A stretch of DNA of 64,000 bases from Chitinophagaceae bacterium (GTDB lineage Bacteria > Bacteroidota > Bacteroidia > Chitinophagales > Chitinophagaceae). Each line of letters begins with the position of its first letter. The stretch's first letter is position 1. Below are positions 45,163-55,031 of this stretch, piece after piece. The stretch spans positions 62,001 to 126,000 of the forward strand of contig JADKJI010000015.1 of assembly GCA_016721085.1 (NCBI GenBank), given 5' to 3'. The notes beneath the pieces were generated by a model. The model was not told the DNA's origin. It ran no database searches and was given only the letters and a program-made list of their open reading frames with translations. The position numbers were made by a program, and so were the translations under genes.

Positions 45163-45205
45163 CCATCAGGCAAACATTCCTTCATTCATTTCAAAACTCA
45201 AACAC

Positions 45206-45802
45206 ATGAAACGTTTACTATTTACCATATTCACTTTAACATTCATAAGCAGCATTGCATTTGCACAAGATTTTACAAAAGATATCACCACGGCAAAAAC
45301 ATCTTATTCTGCTGGGAAGTTGGAAGATGCACATTTTGCTTTATTGCAAGCCCTTCAGGAAATCGATATAAAGATTGGACAAGAGGTATTGAAACTATTA
45401 CCCTTACAGATAGATACATTGAAATCGAATCCTAAAGATGACAATGTTTCTGGCAGCAGTGGTTATATTGGTACCAGTATCCATAGAACATATGGAACAG
45501 TAAGGGGCAGTGAAATCACTATCATCACTAATTCTCCTTTGATTGGATCATTAAATGCCTTATTGAATTCTCCTTTGATGGGTGGAATGATGAGTGATGG
45601 AAAAACTAAAATCGTGAAAGTTCAAGGCTATAAAGCCAGGATGGAAAAAACTCCGATGGATAATGGCACTACCAACTATGCAATAGACATTCCAATGAAC
45701 AATTCCCTGATTACAATTAAGATGAATAACAGTACCGATACACAGATATTGGATGTTGCGAATAAGTTGGCGTTGGGGCAGATTGCGAAGTTGATTCAGT
45801 AA
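45206..45802 (+). CDS. secreted protein, paralog of the preceding gene
   Basis: 198 residues with signal peptide 1-21 (cleavage near AFAQ). DFTKDITTAKTSYSAGKLEDAHFALLQALQEIDIKIGQEVLKLLP is the shared helical segment (about residues 22-66), and KIVKVQGYKARMEKTP matches the QTRLKGYKAIIQYE of the upstream protein. The linker region is missing here. It lies 44 bp after its paralog on the same strand, so tandem duplication and co-expression are likely. A terminator follows at 45874-45910. Function unknown. Confidence 0.75.
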   Translation: MKRLLFTIFTLTFISSIAFAQDFTKDITTAKTSYSAGKLEDAHFALLQALQEIDIKIGQEVLKLLPLQIDTLKSNPKDDNVSGSSGYIGTSIHRTYGTVRGSEITIITNSPLIGSLNALLNSPLMGGMMSDGKTKIVKVQGYKARMEKTPMDNGTTNYAIDIPMNNSLITIKMNNSTDTQILDVANKLALGQIAKLIQ

Positions 45803-45873
45803 CCCCAGACTCCTAAAGGTTGGGCAAGGTTCAAGGTCTCTTTTACTAAATACATAGAACAATAGTTATAGAC

Positions 45874-45910
45874 AGAGCCGAATAGTTTGATGCTATCGGC
45901 TCTCTTCTTA
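45874..45910 (+). terminator. intrinsic terminator after the paralog pair
   Basis: AGAGCCGAATAG (from 45874), short loop, CTATCGGCTCT (45893-45903), one bulged base, followed by a T-rich CTTCTT. It lies between convergent transcripts and could also stop the opposite strand weakly. Confidence 0.6.
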
Positions 45911-45972
45911 AAAAATTCTCAATACAAATTCTTGTAATGATGGACCTAGCCCCCTTGAATATTTGGAACTTC

Positions 45973-47082
45973 TTAAACCCTTACGTACACCTTCTTCCTA
46001 TCCATCCACCAACCCACAGCCCAACAGGTTAACATCCACCAAAGGGCGAATAATAAGGAGCCGATATAAGGACCTGCATGCTTGAAGATATTAGTGTAAA
46101 TCCATGAAAAGGCATCCTGCTCTCCGATAGGAATTGACCAAAGAATTATAAGTCCAATCTCACTAAGAAGATAAATGAACAATGGGTTCTTCCCGAACAC
46201 TTCGAAGAAGCCGGACCATTTAGTTACTTTAAGGAAATCGGTGATATAGATGATAAAAGCAAGAATAACCAGATCAAGTCCTACAGTATATAATACAAAA
46301 GAACTGGTCCACAATTTTTTATTGATGGGGAAGCTGCTATCCCAGAAATAGGCAAAGCAAATGGCGGCAAAGCCTGCCATTAATAGATGCGTCAGTCCTT
46401 CGTAGGTTTTCCCTTTTTGCTGAATATATTTTCCTGCCAGATAACCGAATACCACATTACCGATTGCCGGTAAAGTGCTCAATAATCCTTCCGGATCAAA
46501 TCCAATGCCTTCACCTTGATAGAGGTGTTTTTCACCTATTAACCAGTTATCGAGTTTAAGAACGGCGTTTCCTTCTAATGAAAAGTCGCCCCAACCAGTA
46601 AGTAAAAATTTATAGCCAACGAGGAATAATAAAGTAAGTATGATTACCCACCGAGTGGAGAGATAATAGATCATCAATGAAGCAATTCCATAACAAAGGG
46701 CGATACGCTGTAACACACCAAAAATCCTTGTTTCTGCGATGGGTTTCAGATGCCAGGCTCCTGTTTTATCGGGAGCGAAGAAGGGGAACCAGTACATCAG
46801 ATAACCCAATAAGAATATGATGGCAGTTCGTTTTAGTATTTTCCAAAGCACTGTAGATTGAGGAAGTCCTGCCCATTTCAACATCACAAAACTGATAGCA
46901 TTACCAACCGCGAAAAGGAAAGAAGGGAAAACAAGATCCGTTGGAGTAAACCCATGCCAGTTGGCGTGAAGTAGTGGGGCGAAAGTAACACTTGAATCAC
47001 CGGGAGTATTCACAATAATCATGAAGCAAATGGTCATACCTCTGAAAATATCAAGGGCAGGAAATCGTTGTGAGGTGCTCAT
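45973..47082 (-). CDS. acyltransferase, heparan-alpha-glucosaminide N-acetyltransferase-like (DUF5009 type)
   Basis: A 369-residue polytopic membrane protein. It opens RFPALDIFRGMTICFMIIVNTPGD and HGFTPTDLVFPSFLFAVGNAISF, the signature of the HGSNAT/NagX catalytic family, and has GDFSLEGNAVLKLD, GIGFDPEGLLSTLPAIGNVVFGYLAGKYI further on. About ten membrane segments are spread over its length. It probably moves an acetyl group across the inner membrane onto amino sugars of glycans or peptidoglycan. Transcribed away from the esterase gene, with a 176-bp shared upstream region. Confidence 0.85.
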   Translation of the reverse strand: MSTSQRFPALDIFRGMTICFMIIVNTPGDSSVTFAPLLHANWHGFTPTDLVFPSFLFAVGNAISFVMLKWAGLPQSTVLWKILKRTAIIFLLGYLMYWFPFFAPDKTGAWHLKPIAETRIFGVLQRIALCYGIASLMIYYLSTRWVIILTLLFLVGYKFLLTGWGDFSLEGNAVLKLDNWLIGEKHLYQGEGIGFDPEGLLSTLPAIGNVVFGYLAGKYIQQKGKTYEGLTHLLMAGFAAICFAYFWDSSFPINKKLWTSSFVLYTVGLDLVILAFIIYITDFLKVTKWSGFFEVFGKNPLFIYLLSEIGLIILWSIPIGEQDAFSWIYTNIFKHAGPYIGSLLFALWWMLTCWAVGWWMDRKKVYVRV

Positions 47083-47258
47083 ATCAGTTGGTTATAGTGC
47101 CGAATATACCAATAAAAATCGGCCTATCAAGTTGTTACCCGAGGCGTCGAAATAACTATATAGCCATCAATATTCTATTCAATCAAATACATATTATCCC
47201 AACCAATAAGTATATTGGGGTCGTAAATAAGTCAACGACTGCTACCAAAACCATAGAC

Positions 47259-48257
47259 ATGAACAGAAAGAATTTATGGCTTATAATCCCCCTTTTGCTA
47301 TTGATTGGTTATTTGATGGGGCCTCGTCCTTCTGCTCCACAATACAAAATGGAAATGCCTGTAATACCAGAGCAGCCTCAAGCTTTGGAGAAATATATCA
47401 CCGACAATGAATCTTTACATAAAATAAAGCCAGACAATGAAGCAAGGATTGTTTGGGATAATGATTCGCTGAAAAACAAAACGGAATTTGTAATTGTATA
47501 TCTGCATGGGTTTTCAGCTTCGCAGGAAGAGGGAGATCCTATACATAGGAATATAGCCCGAAAATTTGGGTGCAACCTGTATTTATCTCGATTATCTCAA
47601 CATGGTATTGACACGGTAGATGCTATGCGAAAATTATCGGTTGATGGTTACTGGGAATCGGCGAAGGAAGCGCTTGCCATCGGAAAACAATTAGGACAGA
47701 AAGTGATATTGATGGGTACATCCACCGGAGGTACAAATGCATTGCAACTAGCTGCGGCATATCCCAACGATGTAGCAGCTATGGTTTTATTATCCCCCAA
47801 TATTGCGATCAATGACCCTAATGCCTGGTTATTGAATAATCCCTGGGGACTGCAGATTGCGACTATTGTAAAAGGAAGCAGGTATATTGAGACAGTTGAC
47901 CAGCGAGATATCTATAAAAAATATTGGTATTCCCGCTATCGATTGGAAAGTGTAGTGGCACTAGAAGAGATGCTGGAGACATCCATGACCAAAGAGACTT
48001 TCGAAAAGATCACTCAGCCTACACAAGTTTTATATTATTATAAGGACGATGTACATCAGGACAGTGTTGTAAAGGTGGATGCTATAAAAAAGATGTTTGA
48101 GCAATTAAAGACAAGTGCTGATAAGAAAAGAAGTTTGGCTTTGCCAAATACAGGTGATCATGTGCTTGGTTCTCCAATTAAATCTAGTGATGTGGCAGGG
48201 GTTGAAGTTGCAATAACATCATTTATGACGGAGGTATTGGGACTTAAACCGAGATAA
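47259..48257 (+). CDS. alpha/beta hydrolase (carboxylesterase/lipase-like)
   Basis: 332 residues from the ATG at 47259, which opens a membrane-anchor or signal segment (LWLIIPLLLLIGYLMG); an in-frame ATG 63 codons earlier lies beyond the neighbouring gene's start and was rejected. The hydrolase core has VIVYLHGFSASQEEGDP, the nucleophile elbow MGTSTGGTNA, PTQVLYYYKDDVHQDSVV (acid region) and NTGDHVLG (His). It would cleave esters at the outer face of the inner membrane. No partner genes. Confidence 0.83.
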   Translation: MNRKNLWLIIPLLLLIGYLMGPRPSAPQYKMEMPVIPEQPQALEKYITDNESLHKIKPDNEARIVWDNDSLKNKTEFVIVYLHGFSASQEEGDPIHRNIARKFGCNLYLSRLSQHGIDTVDAMRKLSVDGYWESAKEALAIGKQLGQKVILMGTSTGGTNALQLAAAYPNDVAAMVLLSPNIAINDPNAWLLNNPWGLQIATIVKGSRYIETVDQRDIYKKYWYSRYRLESVVALEEMLETSMTKETFEKITQPTQVLYYYKDDVHQDSVVKVDAIKKMFEQLKTSADKKRSLALPNTGDHVLGSPIKSSDVAGVEVAITSFMTEVLGLKPR

Positions 48258-48266
48258 TTCTCCTGA

Positions 48267-48689
48267 TTATAAGACCTGATTGAATTCGAGTCTTTCGTTA
48301 TCGGGTCCAAGTATATTAAAAAAGCGGGTTCCATTTTTCCAGAACTGGAGGAATACGGGTGCGGGTTCGATGATTCGATAACCGGCACTGGAGAGGGTTT
48401 TATATACTTCATCTATATCCTGAACATCGAACGCAACATGGTCAACATGCCCATCTTTTCTTGAGGCGATTTCCTGCAATGTTTTTCCTGGCATTTGATA
48501 AAGTTCAATGATGATGCTGTTTTGTTGCATCATGATGCAGGTTCCTTTTTCGCCTTCGTGGAGGAAGGGGGCTTCCATTACATTTTTAAAACCAAGATTT
48601 GAGTAGAAGGATTCTGAGCGACGGATATCTGTTACGGGGATGCCGATATGCTGGATGGCTTTGAGGGGGAGGTGAATGGGTTTTTCCAT
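48267..48689 (-). CDS. VOC-family protein (glyoxalase/methylmalonyl-CoA epimerase fold)
   Basis: 140 residues from ATG 48689 (MEKPIHLPLKAIQHIGIPV); an in-frame start at 48704 would lie within the hairpin element and was rejected. Two beta-alpha-beta-beta-beta modules: metal ligands IQHIGIPV (His), IIIELYQMPG (Glu), HVDHVAFDV (His) and RLEFNQVL (Glu). The family includes glyoxalase I, dioxygenases and methylmalonyl-CoA epimerase; the sequence alone does not choose among them. Its start codon lies only 11 bp from the GGATGNCATCC hairpin element. Confidence 0.8.
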   Translation of the reverse strand: MEKPIHLPLKAIQHIGIPVTDIRRSESFYSNLGFKNVMEAPFLHEGEKGTCIMMQQNSIIIELYQMPGKTLQEIASRKDGHVDHVAFDVQDIDEVYKTLSSAGYRIIEPAPVFLQFWKNGTRFFNILGPDNERLEFNQVL

Positions 48690-48699
48690 GGTGTAAATA

Positions 48700-48784
48700 T
48701 ACAACTGGAGATGCCATCCTACCCCCCGGATGCCATCCTACCCCAGGATGACATCCGGGGGGTAGGATGACATCCGGGGTTGTA
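48700..48784. repeat. GGATGNCATCC composite hairpin element in a divergent promoter region
   Basis: Borders TACAACTGG and GGGGTTGTA. Four GATG[C/A]CATCC near-palindromes are spaced by TACCCCCC / GGGGGGTA. The left half is the inverse of the right half. It occupies 85 of the 142 bp between the VOC gene (minus) and the fabH-like gene (plus), leaving little room for conventional promoters. Confidence 0.85.
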
Positions 48785-48831
48785 AAATACAACCCGAAAT
48801 TTCTTTAACTTACCCCTCAAACGCTTGCTTT

Positions 48832-49881
48832 ATGCATCAATCCTTTATAGCCGGTATCGGCATGTACGTACCCAAAAACGTAGTTACCAATAATGACCTC
48901 CTAAAATACATGGAGACCAGCGACGAATGGATTCAGGAAAGAACAGGTATCCAGGAGCGTCGATATGCCCATAGAACAGAAGAAACCACTACCACTATGG
49001 CCGTGGAAGCAGCTAAAATTGCCATTGAAAGAGCAGGCATCACCCCACAAGACATAGACTTCATTGTTTTCGCCACGCTATCTCCCGACTACTATTTCCC
49101 GGGATGTGGTGTTCTGTTACAAAGAGCCCTCAAAATGAAAGAGATCGGGGCCCTGGATATCAGAAACCAATGCAGCGGTTTTGTATATGCCCTTAGTGTT
49201 GCTGACCAATTCATCAAAAGCGGTATGTACAAGAATATACTCGTGGTTGGTAGTGAAAAGCATTCGTTCGGACTGGATTTCAGCACCCGGGGCAGAAATG
49301 TTAGTGTGATATTTGGAGATGGTGCCGGCGCTATCGTTTTGCAAGCCAGCCAAGATAGCAAAAGAGGAATACTAAGCACACATCTCCATAGCGATGGAGA
49401 AAGCGCCGAAATATTGGCAATGTACAATCCAGGTACTCATGCCAATCATTGGACAACTGATCCAGTTGCAGCATTCGATGATGCTGAAATAGGTCAAATG
49501 TTCATGAGCCACCAAATGATAGACACCGCTCAGAATTTTCCAAATATGGATGGTCCGGCAGTATTTAAAAAGGCCGTTGTGAAATTTCCAGAAGTTATTT
49601 TGGAAGCTCTTCAGGCAAATAACCTTAGTCCTGCCGACCTGCAATTACTCATCCCCCATCAGGCCAATTTGCGAATAGCCCAATTCGTTCAGCAAAGACT
49701 GAAGCTTCGCGATGATCAGGTGTACAATAACATCCAGAAATACGGTAATACAACGGCTGCTTCAGTTCCTATAGCACTTTGTGAGGCCTGGGAAATGGGA
49801 AAGATAAAAGAAGGGGACCTTGTTTGTTTGGCCGCTTTTGGTAGTGGATTCACCTGGGCTAGCGCGCTATTAAAATGGTAA
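48832..49881 (+). CDS. beta-ketoacyl-ACP synthase III family protein (FabH-like)
   Basis: A 349-residue thiolase-fold enzyme with the complete catalytic triad Cys114 (NQCSGF), His276 (IPHQAN) and Asn306 (YGNTTAA). TSDEWIQERTGIQERR and FGDGAGAIVL are FabH signatures. FabH condenses acetyl-CoA with malonyl-ACP to start fatty-acid synthesis. The length is about 25 residues above E. coli FabH and the loop at residues 195-245 (PGTHANHWTTDPVAAFDDAEIG) is long, so it may be a paralog using other primers. It is monocistronic. Confidence 0.88.
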   Translation: MHQSFIAGIGMYVPKNVVTNNDLLKYMETSDEWIQERTGIQERRYAHRTEETTTTMAVEAAKIAIERAGITPQDIDFIVFATLSPDYYFPGCGVLLQRALKMKEIGALDIRNQCSGFVYALSVADQFIKSGMYKNILVVGSEKHSFGLDFSTRGRNVSVIFGDGAGAIVLQASQDSKRGILSTHLHSDGESAEILAMYNPGTHANHWTTDPVAAFDDAEIGQMFMSHQMIDTAQNFPNMDGPAVFKKAVVKFPEVILEALQANNLSPADLQLLIPHQANLRIAQFVQQRLKLRDDQVYNNIQKYGNTTAASVPIALCEAWEMGKIKEGDLVCLAAFGSGFTWASALLKW

Positions 49882-49980
49882 CTGACCATTAACTAACTGG
49901 CTTAGTAAGATTCGTTAAATTGCGAGCCATATACAACTAAAAAGGCTGTATAGCCTTCTTACCAAAAAGCAATATTGATT

Positions 49981-50433
49981 ATGCGATTTTTCAAATTGAT
50001 CCTGATAGCTATCATTGTTATTCCAATGGCAAGTATTGCGCAAGATGGTAGCAGCTGGAAAATAAGTATAGGTAAAAAAGTATTACTTACAGGTAATAAC
50101 TATGATGATACTGTTACCAATACTATAAAGATCAAGAAAAGTGATCTGGACAATGGAGGCCTATTCAAAATCGACTACACAGATCCAAATAAAAAAGCCA
50201 CTAAGGGCACCAACTTCAGGACCATTGCTTTTTTAAATCCCGGCCAAACAGTAGTTCTTCAGCGCGATAGCGCCGACAATTTGATGATGTATAACAGGGA
50301 TCTCATGAAAGTTATTTGGGCCAACAAAAAAGTAACTGTTTGCACCTGGTCTACTCCTTTAGATCCGGGTATTGCAGCAGCCATCCGAATCCGTCGATTC
50401 AGACTATGTTCTATTGAATTTGCAGAAGAGTAA
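49981..50433 (+). CDS. secreted protein of unknown function
   Basis: 150 residues from ATG 49981 (a TTG six bases earlier is less likely). Signal peptide about 1-21 (LILIAIIVIPMASIAQ). The rest is a probable beta-sandwich: WKISIGKKVLLTGNNYDDTVTNTIKIKKSDLDNGGLFKIDY, FRTIAFLNPGQTVVLQRDSAD. The C-terminal part has IRIRRFRLCSIEF. No named family is recognised; similar small secreted proteins are frequent in Chitinophagaceae. It converges with the DoxX-like gene, whose stop is 14 bp away. Confidence 0.7.
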   Translation: MRFFKLILIAIIVIPMASIAQDGSSWKISIGKKVLLTGNNYDDTVTNTIKIKKSDLDNGGLFKIDYTDPNKKATKGTNFRTIAFLNPGQTVVLQRDSADNLMMYNRDLMKVIWANKKVTVCTWSTPLDPGIAAAIRIRRFRLCSIEFAEE

Positions 50434-50446
50434 TAATTAAATTCCG

Positions 50447-51775
50447 TTACCTGTTGTATGGATATTCGTTTATCCAATTAAAACCCCTGCTTACCAAGCG
50501 GAATTTATTGATATCATATTTTCTGAATTTCATGTAGAGTGTATCCTTATTCCATACACCATTTAATACCAATTCACTGGAATCTGCTTTATAAGTGAAC
50601 GTTGAACGGTTAAGAGTATCATTGTTTTGATATAACTGAACCTGCTTAGCTACAGTATCCACTTCAAAATTGAAACGCTTTAAACTGTCGTTCATGATCT
50701 TCACCTGAGCATAATCCTTAAACTGAATTATCAGTTGCTTCCATCGTGTAGTATCAGTAGTTAAGGGAGGAATCGTATCGCCATTTCTTCACTACATATT
50801 CTGAATTATAAATACCATACAGTGGTGGAAGTTCCCTATTATCTCCGTAAGATTTCAAATTGCTAATGCTATTGCTAATATTTGAATAGAACAATGAAGA
50901 AATGATAAGGAGTTTCAGCACAACCCTGGCAATCCGCCACCTTCTGCTTGTTATCATAGAAGGGAAAGTAGTAGCCGACACAGGCTTATTGAAAAGAACA
51001 AATTACCCAGCCTTTTAAAATCTGGAATGATGAGGAATACCGACATGATCACTAACATAGAAGAGAACAGTTTCACCGGTACATCATAAAAATAGTTGAG
51101 CATTGCTACATTCAACATTACAATGGCCACTGTAATGGCCCCAACTAAAGTGGTTCTTCTAAAAAGCAGAAGAATTCCTCCAATCAATTCTGCAATACCT
51201 GAGAAGGCACTATAACCTTTTGAATAACCAATAAATGACCAGGCCAATCCCATTGGTGATTTATCACCAAATGGTTGCACCAGTTGGGATAAATACGGGA
51301 AAGGCATCTGTAAGTGATATATCTTAATGATACCATATACGAACATCATTCCTGCCAGATAATATCTTAAAGCTGCTCTTAACCAATAATGCGCCTGATT
51401 ATATGAAGGTCTTTTTCTATCAAGAACAGTCCAAACAATAGAGCCAAGGAAAGCCAATAATATAAAAAACAGGAGCAAAACATAATCATAAGTGGTATCA
51501 CCGCTTCCATTAGAGAAAATAGTAATAGGCTTATCAAGATGCAGCACATGTTTAGCAAACCAGGGAATAATTGCATGCCAGAGGGCAGTATATCCTTCAA
51601 AGATGGCTCGATACCATTGGCCCATCTGTTCACTAAGGCCTGTTATTTCATTGATGAATGGGATAGAATCTAAAGGAAAAGGGAGTATATAAATAAGAAA
51701 AAGGCAACAAAAGAACCTAAATCCAAGTTTCTGATAAAAGCTCCAAGCTGTCGGGTTAGCAGTTGCAATGGTCAT
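50447..51775 (-). CDS. DoxX-like membrane protein with C-terminal domain, two small frameshifts
   Basis: The main part 50954-51775 has about seven hydrophobic segments; RYYLAGMMFVYGIIKIYHLQMPFPYLSQL and GIAELIGGILLLFRRTTLVGA are DoxX-type. It leaves frame after LGNLFF at an A4 run (50992-50995), resumes NKPVSATTFPSMITSRRWRI, and leaves again at a T3 run (50784-50786) before GDTIPPLTTDTTRWKQLIIQ. The C-terminal part ends FRLVSRGFNWINEYPYNR. Joined, it is about 440 residues, the normal size of this Bacteroidota protein with its periplasmic tail. The frame errors are one deleted and one inserted base. Confidence 0.75.
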
Positions 51776-51831
51776 GTAGTCTGGTTTTATTTTTGAAATT
51801 TAAGATGATTACAGAACTTACAGCCGAATTC

Positions 51832-52731
51832 ATGATGAAAAAGAAAATTATATTCCTCATTAACCCTATTTCCGGTACCCGGGGGAAAAATGCGTTAGGT
51901 CCTATTATTGAGGAAAAAGCAAAAGCAAGAGGTGTCGACTTTGAAATTCTACCTACAGTAGCTAGTGGTGATTATCGATTTTTGGAAGCAAAAATAAAAG
52001 AAGAAGATATTGGTATCATCGGCATATGCGGAGGTGATGGAAGTGTAAATCAAGTTGTAGAGTCACTGGCGCATACGGGCATTTCATTCGGTATCATTCC
52101 TATGGGCTCGGGAAATGGATTGGCTTTTTCGGCAGGAATACCGAAAGACAGTGCCAAAGCAATCGATATTGTTTTTGATGGTGAAGCAAAACCAGTTGAT
52201 GCCTTCCTCATAAATAAACAATTTGCCTGTATGCTTTGTGGGCTTGGTTTTGATGCAAGTGTGGCACATGATTTTGCCAAGCAGCCAAAGAGAGGATTAG
52301 GTACTTATGCTTCACTCACTACGCAAAAATTCATCGGTGCCAAAGTATATCCATTTATAATAACACTGAAAGATCTTAAGTTCAGTGTTGAAGCCTATTT
52401 TATAAGTATTGCCAATAGTAATCAGTTTGGTAATCATGTAACCATTGCCCCACAAGCAAAATTGAGTGATGGCTTATTAGATATTGTGATTGTAAAAAAG
52501 ATGGCAAAGCCATTTCTGCTCTTTTCAATATTACGTCAGATTTTCAGCGGAAGATTACGACTTCCCGAAAATTCACTGAATGCCCCTATCGTATATTTTC
52601 AAACATCTGAACTGCAGATTGCTAATCCACAGAATGCACCCATGCATATTGATGGAGAACCAAGAGAAAGTATTCCGAACCTTAAAATAAAAATACTACC
52701 AGCTTATTTCAATCTCATTCATTCAAAGTAG
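51832..52731 (+). CDS. diacylglycerol kinase-family lipid kinase (YegS/DagK-like)
   Basis: 299 residues from ATG 51832 (MMKKKIIFLINPISG). Earlier in-frame starts (51805 and 51763) lie within or before the divergent promoter area. Motifs: INPISGTRGK at the N-terminus, CGGDGSVNQVV (ATP loop) and PMGSGNGLAFSAG, then the beta-sandwich half with LCGLGFDASVAHDFA and QFGNHVTIAPQAKLSDGLLDI and the final HIDGEPRE. It phosphorylates a membrane lipid such as diacylglycerol or a sphingoid base; sphingolipids occur in this phylum, so ceramide/sphingosine is possible (inference). Confidence 0.88.
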   Translation: MMKKKIIFLINPISGTRGKNALGPIIEEKAKARGVDFEILPTVASGDYRFLEAKIKEEDIGIIGICGGDGSVNQVVESLAHTGISFGIIPMGSGNGLAFSAGIPKDSAKAIDIVFDGEAKPVDAFLINKQFACMLCGLGFDASVAHDFAKQPKRGLGTYASLTTQKFIGAKVYPFIITLKDLKFSVEAYFISIANSNQFGNHVTIAPQAKLSDGLLDIVIVKKMAKPFLLFSILRQIFSGRLRLPENSLNAPIVYFQTSELQIANPQNAPMHIDGEPRESIPNLKIKILPAYFNLIHSK

Positions 52732-52743
52732 AGAAGATAAGAA

Positions 52744-54967
52744 TTACTTTAAGATGGAGCTTATTCTGGTAAATGCCGATTTGTTTTCATCTTCTGATAA
52801 TGCATCAGCAATAGCTTTCTTTTCCATCCGGGTTAAATGAAAATTAAGGGCAGCTCCCGTTTCTTCGCTTTTAGGTGCGTACTGGAACGTGAGTTTATGT
52901 AATTGTGTTCCCATCATTTCCTGAGAAAGACTCAGCAAATCATTCTGATTATATTCCTGCATCTTATGCCAGTTGTATTGAAGCAATAGCAAAGGGCGAG
53001 ATACTACTTCGGAAACATCGTTTGATTCAAAGGGGTGTTCCCATCCTCCGCTTTTGCGATCACGAATCTGGATTAAAACAACTCCACCAGTATTCTCCTT
53101 TATCCATTCCTTGAAAACCTGCAAAAACCTTAAGCTTCCTTCCATTCCAAAATTATCCCTGAGACCAGCATCCATCACATCAACAACAGGTTGGGTTGGG
53201 AGCCAAACATTCGGCAATACATAGGGGAAAGTGGCGTTCATTCGCATTGCTGTAAGCAAACGAAGGTTCATAGGGTTTTGCTTTGCAAAGAAAGACTGAA
53301 AATCTATAGCGTCGGGGTCGATAGTGTCAAATGAACCACTATCCATAACAGGCTTCATCATAAAGCGTAATGGTTGGGTACTCACCATCATCTTCCTGCC
53401 ATCTCTTGTAACTACGGAATTGAAAATCATCAAAGGTATTCTTGCATTTCTTTCATCTGCCTCAAGATCTTTGAACTGTTTATCAAGAAACCCTCTTGTA
53501 TTTTCATTGAGCTTTTGCTCGAAAGCATAGCCTCGGTCTTTTAGGTAAGAATACTCACCAACTTTGAATTTTTGAGCTGGTGCTGCTAAATCTCTTGCTA
53601 CTAAAGAAGAGAAAAGTGGATTCAAAAGGTCGCCAGAAATATCATTTGCATATTGACTCTGTTGAAGATCGATTGATTTCCCCTGAGAACGCGCCAGGTC
53701 TAGACTCCTGAAATAGGTAGCTCCCAGCATTCCACCTGAAGCACCAGTAATAAGAAATGTTTTTTTTCATCAACCGATGATTCGTAATGCTGTCGAGTTG
53801 CTGTAAAACATTCATAGTAAATGTGGCGCTTCTGTTTCCGCCACCGCTGGTACTGATTATTATCATCAACGGCTTTTCTTCACCTTGCCTCTTCTTCCAT
53901 GCTTCAAGAATGGCAATCATGTTCTTCTTATCTTTTTCAACACTATCTGTATTGCAAAGAGACATCAAAGTTTCTCTGTTATACATTGGCCGATCTTGCT
54001 TATTCTGATAATTAAGGCCATAAGCCTTATTACTCGGGTCAATAATGTTAGCTCTGTACAGTATATTCAGTACAACAATAAAAAGAATCAAAAAAGGGAT
54101 ACTCCAGGTTTGCAGGAAATAAGAGAAAGCGCCTGATACGGCAATTAGAATAGCGAAGAATACTGTTATACTAGCAGCTGCCGGCAACTGGAATACTGGA
54201 TTATCGAGCATGAACCCTAATGCTACCAGGAAAGCGAATGCAATGAAAATAGATAATACTGCCGCAAAGTGATGGCGACCAAAAACAGTTTCTATAAACT
54301 CTTTACTGTAATGAGATACATCCCTTACTTTCTTTAGTGAATGCGGTTTTTGAAGATACCATTCCACTTTTATCAACCGGCTATCATTCAATCTTGTTTC
54401 ACCCTTCTTGAATTGTGCTTTGAATAATTGCGGATTGTTGATTACAGGCTTGAGTTGTCTTATGATGCTTCTGTCGTATCTGAAAAAATAAACGAAGGAA
54501 ACTGTTATCAGTAATATCAAACCACCCAGAAAGCCAAGGATCTGTAAAAACAATTCTGCTGTAGTCATCAATTCTTTTTCCCTTCCGAAATGAATAGCAT
54601 TTACAAAATAGAAAAGCAGAAAAATAGCAGGTAAAATGCAATTATTTATGCAATACTTCAGAAAAGGATTTGTAGTGGTTGCCAAGAACCTGAAATGTCT
54701 TGAGAATAAAATAAAGGTGGTTATATTCCAGCTCATGAAAAAGATTCCGACAGCAATACCAACGATGCCAGCAGCCAATGCATTTACTTTTCCAAGATAT
54801 TCTGGTGCCAGAAATAATGAATCGGCACCAAAAGATTTCATGAAATGTCCATTGACAGTGCTGAAAAGGATATACCAGAAGATAAGTAATACCTGGAATT
54901 TTTTTAGATGCAACAGCATCAATTGCAGCGGTAAAGAATAATATAGTCCGCGAAAGAATTTTTTCAT
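52744..54967 (-). CDS. membrane protein with C-terminal patatin domain, one frameshift
   Basis: The N-terminal 330 residues have about seven membrane segments with soluble loops (NNPQLFKAQFKKGETRLNDSR). Then ISTSGGGNRSATFTMNVLQQLD gives the oxyanion-type glycine motif. At an A8 run (53760-53767, minus) the frame shifts: seven A would give MKKTFLITGASGGMLGATYF, containing the GASGG elbow (Ser nucleophile). VMDAGLRDNFGMEGSLRF gives the Asp of the dyad (DAG). Full length is about 740 residues, a fusion of membrane anchor and lipase. It is distinct from the short patatin at 20026. Confidence 0.78.
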
Positions 54968-55031
54968 ACAACAGTTACTGTCTTCAATTACACTGACAAG
55001 TTACTATATAAACGAAAATTCGGGACGGTAA

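Noticed and set aside
47070..47258. Longer start for the alpha/beta hydrolase
   Set aside because: The extension is low in protein-like features, overlaps the divergent gene start and precedes the membrane anchor.
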